This document shows, one piece after another, positions 57,401 through 64,000 of a stretch of DNA of 64,000 bases; within the stretch, counting starts at the first letter, position 1, and the number at the start of each line of letters is the position of its first letter. The DNA is from Prototheca cutis (taxonomy: Eukaryota; Chlorophyta; Trebouxiophyceae; Chlorellales; Chlorellaceae), in contig BCIH01000009.1 of the NCBI GenBank assembly GCA_002897115.2, positions 688,415-752,414 of the forward strand, in the 5' to 3' direction. The notes beneath the pieces are model-generated. The model saw nothing but the letters and a program-made list of their open reading frames with translations. It had not been told where the DNA came from and did no database searches. Position numbers and translations under genes: made by a program.

Positions 57401-59160
57401 GACCCAGAAGGGGCAGCGATGCGCCAGCGGCGGCGCCGCCAGCCGCACTCGCCGCGTCTGCCGTGCCAACCACCACCGCCTGGCCGGCCTGAGTCCAGGG
57501 ATCGGCGTATGCCTCCGCCAGCCGCTGGCCCTCTGTTGTCCGGTTTATGCACAGCAGCGCACCACTGGCCGTTGCCTGGGCAGCCAATGATGCTGACGCT
57601 TGCATGCTGGAGACGGCAGAGGTGATGTTGCCGGACAAAGACACCATCGCCGCCGCTGCTGCCGCTGCTGCTGCCGTGGCGAAGCCAGCAGCAGTGGTGC
57701 CATCTGCGTCGCCAGCGCTGCCCGGTGCGCCGGCGGGCAGGCAGCCGTCCCATGCGCCAGCGCCTTGACCATCAATTTGACGAGTGGCGAGGGCCGCAAG
57801 CTGCGCCAGCAGGAGAGCCCGGCCTGGCGCGGCCGACTGGAAGGCGGCGCGGATGGGCAGCGAGCTCCTGCGGCGGCGTGAAATGGCCGCACTTTCCAAC
57901 CCCACAGGCCCCGAGGCACTGAGCACCGCCCGGACCCGCAGTGCCTGCTGCGGCGTGAAGCTCCGTCGGCAGTCGTCGCTGGTCAGGTCCATAAAGTTGT
58001 AGATGGGCACAGCGCCGTCCGATCCCGGGCACAGGCCCATGCCCGAGGTTGACACATCGGGGCAGCCACGATTGGCCGCATACTGCCGCGAGGTGTCCGC
58101 CACCCCATCGGCGTCCCTTCTACATGTCTCGCCGTCGTCCGAAAAGGGATGCCCCAGTCCCAGCACATGGCCCATCTGCATTGGTTGCGAGTGAGCGGTA
58201 GTGGTGCGAGTCGAGCTGAGTGGTGTCTGCGTGTGTGCATGTGGGGAGGCTGACTCATCGACACAATCAAGCCATTACCTGGTGGATGAGGGACGTCTGG
58301 GAGCCCAGAAACGCATCTGGATCCAATAAAATCAGCGGCCGTGACGGCGTTGTTTCGCCCACACTACCAAACAGGATACGGCTGGCACCCCGTGCCCCAC
58401 CGGCCACTTGACACACAACCACTGCCACCATGTCTGGCGGCGGGGCGCCTTGTGGTGCTAAAAAGTCACCCGTCGTGTCGCTGTCAGCGCCTGCAATAAC
58501 TGCACCGGCCCCGAGTGCTGCGGTCAGTGTCGGCGGCTGCACCTTGCCAGTCCCTGGGTCAAAGCCGCACCCATCACCACCCGTTTCAACGGGCACGAGT
58601 GCCACGGGGCCCGGCCGAAAGTCGATGCGCGCCGTTCCAAATGCAGCTGTGAGGAGCGAGGTCTGGCCCCAGGCTGCGTCCAACGCCATGGCCGCGGTCG
58701 TGTTTGAACCCGGTGGTGCCAGAACCCAAAACCCCACATGCAGCGTCCACCACGGCAGCACCGCCAGCGCCGCCTGCCTGGCTGCGGCGGTTAAATTGGC
58801 TGCCGGGGCGCCGTACGCCGCCGTCTCGGCGGCCAGACCTGATGCGATATACAGATCGTACTGCTCACCCAGAGTCACGTTGCAGTCATTGCCTTCCGAG
58901 GTGTCCATGGCCTGCCCACCTGTGGACAGCGGCACGCCCTCCTCATTCACGGTGGCGGTGTCGGAGCCCGAGGCGGCGGCTTCTGCCGCCGCGGCCGCCG
59001 CGGCCGCCGCGGCCGCCATCTCAGAGGAGATGTGCGCCCGCCGCGCGACGTGCACCCCCACGGGCACCACCAGCAATAGCACGCCGGACAAAAGAGCAAG
59101 CAAGCCCACGATGAGGGCAACACGCTGCCAGTTCACACCCTGATGGCCCTGCGCATTCAT
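54486..59160 (-). CDS. membrane-anchored M43 (pappalysin-like) protease homologue with fucolectin-like modules
   Basis: Three exons on the minus strand, 59160-58279, 58175-55108 and 54894-54486, encode 1,452 residues in phase. A type II membrane anchor (VALIVGLLALLSGVLLLVV, about 14-34) is followed by an Ala-rich stalk and a prodomain-like region. The metalloprotease signature spans the first junction: LIHQ|MGHVLGLGHPF, then DGVADTSRQYA, GCPDVS, YNFMDLTSDDC and FTPQQALRVRAVL, the M43 order. The three zinc His (293, 297, 303) are present but the catalytic Glu is Gln294. The rest carries at least three discoidin/fucolectin-like repeats: GWWAADLGAGRW to LPCLCGAEVQSF, AWWRLALDP to CLRLCGVELLG, and GDWRLSFLGRPVAVLAAYVS to TQLCEVTLVG. 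These folds bind sugars. The product is probably exposed at the cell surface. An upstream exon ending NWRR|gtgagt could exist but does not join in phase. Confidence 0.82.
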
Positions 59161-59902
59161 GGGGGTGTTGGGGACTGGAGCTTCAGACCGACCGGGACGC
59201 CTAGCCAAGCACCTCAGACGCAGTGATTGACTCTCGGTGTCATTTCGTCTCCATAAAATGGCATAATCCGGCGATGCAATAGTCTGATGAAGCACCCGGC
59301 AGCATGCCCGCGCGTAAACTCACCCGACGCCAGTTCCGACTGTGCTGCGGGAATGTCGGCAGCTGCTGGCTGTTCACGCTGGTCGACAACTCCATGGAGC
59401 CCCGCAGGGCCTGCATGTCCTCAGCATGTCGCGGCATGCCGTCAGACTGCCCTGCGGGCTGGCCGTGCCGAAGGCCCGTGCCGAAGGCCCGTGCCGAACA
59501 CGGGCCAAGCCGGGGTCGCCTTTACCCCATGCCGGGCGAGCAATCCTGGTCCCAACACAACATGGTCTACATTTGAGTTTGATTTATTATGCCACCGTGC
59601 AATTCAAGCGTCTTTTCACGGGCCTTCCTAACCGCCCGGAATTCCTCGTTGAAATCCAGCTTCTTCAAGGGGTGATCTTCCCGTAATTGTAATGCAATGC
59701 AATGCTCGCAGAGGGACAAGGCAAAGGCAAGCCCAGACCAGACCCCTTCCACACTTGGTGTCGTGTGTCCATGCGACAACTTTGTTATTGGAATCTCATA
59801 ATTTCAACGACAGATCTTCTTCGCGGCCTTTCTATCCTTTGTCCATGCTGGTGGGAGCTGTTTGCCTGCTGGCCAAAATCCCACTTCAACCATGCCCGCG
59901 AA
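59161..59902. other. promoter region of the M43 gene and 3' flank of TPI
   Basis: It contains a short 13-bp tandem repeat and a possible untranslated exon with a good donor near 59320. No other gene. Confidence 0.4.
59465..59505 (+). repeat. 13-bp tandem repeat
   Basis: gtgccgaaggccc occurs twice in full and a third time with changes. Confidence 0.85.
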
Positions 59903-61273
<1,371 letters not shown>

Positions 61274-61678
61274 GGCGGAATCGTGACACTTTGTGACCTT
61301 CCCCGGTAATGTTTCTACACTGTGTTGGCCGCAGTTCATGTGGCATTTGATGGGTTGTGGGGCCAAGCTTGTGTCCGGCACTCCCCGGCACGGAGAATCA
61401 CGTGTCGGGATCCATCGAGATGAGATGCCGGGCTGGGGGGCCCCCTAAAACCTCAGTCCAGGCATCCAATCCCCCAGACCAGCTCATTCTACACCTCATC
61501 ATCAGCGCTGCATGGATTTGGGTGATACTACTGTCATATTCAAAAAAAAGCTTATTCATCGAGCAGTAGATAATATGGCTGACAGATGACTGCACGCTCA
61601 CACCATGTCAGCTGCCACGGCTCCATGGCCACAATCAAAGCGAAGACAGTCTTCGCAACAACCAGGTAAAAATCCGCG
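61274..61678. other. promoter of TPI and 3' flank of paladin-like gene
   Basis: 405 bp with no recognised element beyond an A-run near 61545. Confidence 0.4.
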
Positions 61679-63997
61679 CTACTCCAGCTCCAGCGTGCTG
61701 AGCAGGTACTTTTGCTCCCGACGTTCGCCCATCCACTGCGCAAAGGACACGTCGCGTGGCGGCGCCACCGCGGCCATGTATCCCATGAATGCGATGAGCA
61801 GAAAATAGCGCTGGAGGTAGTGCAGGCCCAGCCGCCGCGCCTCGGCCGCACTGGGCTGCCCGGCAGCGGGGGTAGCACTCGAATCGTCCCCGTCAGCCGC
61901 TGCCGACGCTGCCGCGGCACATTCGGCAATGTCGGCTCGTAGGTCGCCGATGGCCGCGCAGGCATCAATGGCAGTGTCCGCAGCAGCCTTTGCGTCCGCG
62001 CCGCCGCGCATGACGCGGCACAGGTTCATGATCCCGCGATACTCCCCCGCCGCCACGCTTCGGGACAGCTCCGACACCTCAGAGTTGATGCGATGCAGCG
62101 CGGGCGCGTGCGCGCCTGGCCCTGCCAGCGGCGAGCCCCCGCCCAGCGGCGACAGCCCGCCAGGGCGTCGCGGGGCAAGTGCAGGGAACCCCAGCCCCCC
62201 AGGACCTCCAACGCTGGTGCCGAGGGGCGGGAGGTACGGGCCCCGGGCGCCCGCACCGATGCCACCGCTGCCACCCCGCCCCATGGTCTCCTCGTCGGTG
62301 AAGTCAAAGTTCCCGGCACCACCGCCGGCAATGCTTCCTAGCACGGCAGCATTGCCAGTGTTGTTGTTGTCCAGTGACGCGAGCGCATCATGATTACCCA
62401 GTCGCCCGGCTTCCAAGCGCAGCTGCGACAGGACGGCCGCAAACAGGGCGGCCGCAAAGCGTTGCGACGAGCCCGTCGCGCTGCGGCCTAGGATCACATG
62501 CACCACGGGCCGCTGCGATGCCTGGGTCGCTCCGGGTGTGGCACCTGTTGCTCCTGGCAGTGCTGTTGCCGTGGCTGCGCTGCTGCCACCAAGGCCAAGA
62601 GGAACACCGCTGGCCCCTTTACCGCCCGCAATGGAGAATCCTACCGCCGCACGCCCCGACAGCGCGTCGAGGTCGGCGGCTGCGGGCGTGCGCTCGCGGG
62701 ACAGTGGAACGCGCCGGTACGCGACGCGGACGCCCTTGGCGGCCATCGCCGCAAACACCTCGGCCGCAGTGCAGACACCAGCGTCGACGTCGCCCGCCGC
62801 ACCGGCTGGCGCCCAAAAGGCCTGCACCTCTGTCCGCGACTGGTACTGCGTGCTCTGCGTGATGTCGTCATCCCCCCGGCTCGGTGGCCGGGTGGCTGGA
62901 GTTGCACCGGGGCCGGCGGTTGTAGGGTGGCCTTTGTCCCCGGCGGCCAGTGCAGAGGTGCGAATGTGCAGTAGTGTAGATGGAGGGCTGCCCGGCACCG
63001 CGCTGCTGGGCGTGCCGGCCCCAGGGTTCTTTTCGTCCGCAGCCTGGGCTGAGCCTGCTCCCCCCTGTACGCCGTGCGCTGCGGCGAATCGTCGCACGAC
63101 TGCATCGCCTGGGTTTTCTCCTTCCACAGCGCTGGTGGCTGCTGCCGCTGTGATGGCATCCCCGTAGTGCCGAGGGCGCTTGGAGGAAAGGCCAGTCACA
63201 TCGCGGGACTGCTGTTCCTGGTCCTGCGGCGTGTCGCCCGCAGTCGGTGGGTCCGGGCCGCCCGCCGTCGTCACCAGGCCATCGCCCTCCCCTGCCTTGC
63301 GCTTTGCCCCCGTGGTCACCGTCGTGCTGCCGTCGTCGCCGGTGGCGACAGCGACAGCACCACGATCGGTTGTGGTGGTCGCAGCGGCGGCCTTGCCACC
63401 ACTGTCCACATCACCACCGTTACCTCCGCCAGCGGGGCGCACGACTTCACGGTGCAGTAAAATGTGCCCTCCCCAGGCGGCGGCTTCGGCCATGACGTCG
63501 AATCGGAGCTGGCGCTCCAGGGCTTCGAGCCGGGCGCCCTGGACGCCCGCGTGGTGCGCGGCGGCGGCCGGAGTCTCCACCTCGCGCCGGATGTACTGAG
63601 TCCCCCCGACGTACAGCACCAGCTCCTCGCGCAGGTCGGTCACCACGATCCGCGCACCGCCGTGGGCGGTGGACAGCGCGGTGAGCAGGGCCCGCAGCCC
63701 GGCCACGGTGGCGTTGCCCAGCGTATACACCGGGCACCCCGTCACCGCCCGCAGGTCCGTCACGCCTTCCAGCTCCGCGCCACCGGGACCCGCGCACAGG
63801 CACGCGCCGGGCAAGGCAGCGGGCAGGCTCTTTAAAATCGTGCGCCTCCCCACCACCGCGCCGCGCCGCTTCCGCAGCACCGCCCGCTCCTCCGGAGCTG
63901 ACACCTGCTTGTTTGTTTTTTTTTGAAATTTTCTGTTGATTGTTGGAGTACCTTTGAGAGTTTGTGCATGGCGGTTCTGTTGTTTTGCCGTGGGCAT
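61679..63997 (-). CDS. paladin-like (PALD1) phosphatase-fold protein, 5' end uncertain
   Basis: An open frame of up to 772 residues running to the window edge. Paladin features: RRGAVVGRRTILKS (about 45-57), ELEGVTDLRAVTGCPVYTLG, VVTDLREELVLYVGGTQYI, RLEALERQLRFDVMAEA and GGHILLHREV (about 177) in the first repeat. A second repeat has VCTAAEVFAAMAAKG and VRVAYRRVPLSRERTP. The C-terminus reads YLQRYFLLIAFMGYM and SFAQWMGERREQKYLL, as in paladins. These proteins have tandem tyrosine-phosphatase-like folds; plant and animal members may act on inositol phosphates or phosphoinositides. Where the P-loop is expected, VHVILGRSATGSSQRFAA has no Cys. Long Gly/Ala/Thr linkers separate the modules. A Met at 63997 can start the frame, but an A-rich stretch ending acaagcag near 63905 could be an intron end, so the real start may lie outside. 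Confidence 0.78.
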   Translation of the reverse strand: MPTAKQQNRHAQTLKGTPTINRKFQKKTNKQVSAPEERAVLRKRRGAVVGRRTILKSLPAALPGACLCAGPGGAELEGVTDLRAVTGCPVYTLGNATVAGLRALLTALSTAHGGARIVVTDLREELVLYVGGTQYIRREVETPAAAAHHAGVQGARLEALERQLRFDVMAEAAAWGGHILLHREVVRPAGGGNGGDVDSGGKAAAATTTTDRGAVAVATGDDGSTTVTTGAKRKAGEGDGLVTTAGGPDPPTAGDTPQDQEQQSRDVTGLSSKRPRHYGDAITAAAATSAVEGENPGDAVVRRFAAAHGVQGGAGSAQAADEKNPGAGTPSSAVPGSPPSTLLHIRTSALAAGDKGHPTTAGPGATPATRPPSRGDDDITQSTQYQSRTEVQAFWAPAGAAGDVDAGVCTAAEVFAAMAAKGVRVAYRRVPLSRERTPAAADLDALSGRAAVGFSIAGGKGASGVPLGLGGSSAATATALPGATGATPGATQASQRPVVHVILGRSATGSSQRFAAALFAAVLSQLRLEAGRLGNHDALASLDNNNTGNAAVLGSIAGGGAGNFDFTDEETMGRGGSGGIGAGARGPYLPPLGTSVGGPGGLGFPALAPRRPGGLSPLGGGSPLAGPGAHAPALHRINSEVSELSRSVAAGEYRGIMNLCRVMRGGADAKAAADTAIDACAAIGDLRADIAECAAAASAAADGDDSSATPAAGQPSAAEARRLGLHYLQRYFLLIAFMGYMAAVAPPRDVSFAQWMGERREQKYLLSTLELE

Positions 63998-64000
63998 GGC

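Noticed and set aside
59240..59437. Possible first coding exon of the M43 gene ending NWRR|gtgagt
   Set aside because: No acceptor downstream joins it in phase to the frame with the membrane anchor; it could be an untranslated exon.
63905..63950. Short intron near the start of the paladin-like gene
   Set aside because: Joining ctcaaag|gtactc to acaagcag|gtgtc breaks the frame, so I kept the continuous frame and marked the 5' end as uncertain.

Overview
The window looks like nuclear DNA of a green alga, probably a trebouxiophyte (Chlorella/Auxenochlorella-like); the rank is inferred. Coding DNA is GC-rich, nearly every gene is split by short GT-AG introns, and TGTAA polyadenylation signals follow several stops. 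The gene content is plant-lineage: phytochelatin synthase, a SufE-BolA fusion, plastid ClpS, ABCI10, a PRAF-type PH-RCC1-BRX protein, a FAX/TMEM14 protein and an expansin-like protein. I reconstructed 24 protein genes and one intron-containing tRNA-Leu. Almost every exon chain was checked by codon phase across each junction.

Layout. 0-7 kb: secreted expansin-like protein (+), TMEM14/FAX (-), SUFE1-like SufE-BolA (+), and two tandem small Cys-rich proteins (+) of unknown function. 7-15 kb: TBC1D22-like RabGAP (-) divergent from cytosolic TyrRS (+), then a LEA_2/NHL-like membrane protein (-). 15.7-22.7 kb: a 2,042-residue PH-RCC1-BRX protein (-) with no visible FYVE finger, divergent from phytochelatin synthase (+). 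26-30 kb: SMP-30 lactonase (-) divergent from plastid ABC ATPase ABCI10 (+), then a 93-residue orphan (+). 31-38 kb: sugar/H+ symporter (-), intron-containing tRNA-Leu(UAG) (+), and a nuclear-type protein with an AF4/FMR2-CHD-like helical domain (+). 39-46 kb: TBC1D13-like RabGAP (-), ORC4 (+), YOS1 (-). 47-53 kb: EBP1/PA2G4 (+), ClpS (+), D-lactate dehydrogenase (-). 54-64 kb, all on the - strand: a membrane-anchored M43 metalloprotease homologue with fucolectin-like modules, triosephosphate isomerase, and a paladin-like protein cut by the window edge.

There is no operon logic. Recurring themes are vesicle traffic (two RabGAPs, YOS1, PRAF), plastid functions (SufE-BolA, ClpS, ABCI10, FAX, TPI), metal and stress chemistry (phytochelatin synthase, LEA_2, Cys/His-rich proteins) and carbon metabolism (sugar porter, TPI, D-LDH, lactonase). 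Several genes sit in divergent pairs sharing 0.3-0.9 kb promoters. No transposon, CRISPR array or organellar DNA was seen. The most interesting items are proteins that keep a fold but lose expected parts: a Glu-to-Gln change in the HEXXH of the M43 protein, a PRAF without FYVE, a paladin without its P-loop Cys, and a BolA domain without its HxGH loop. The tandem Cys-rich pair and a biased G-to-C layout inside many introns also stand out.
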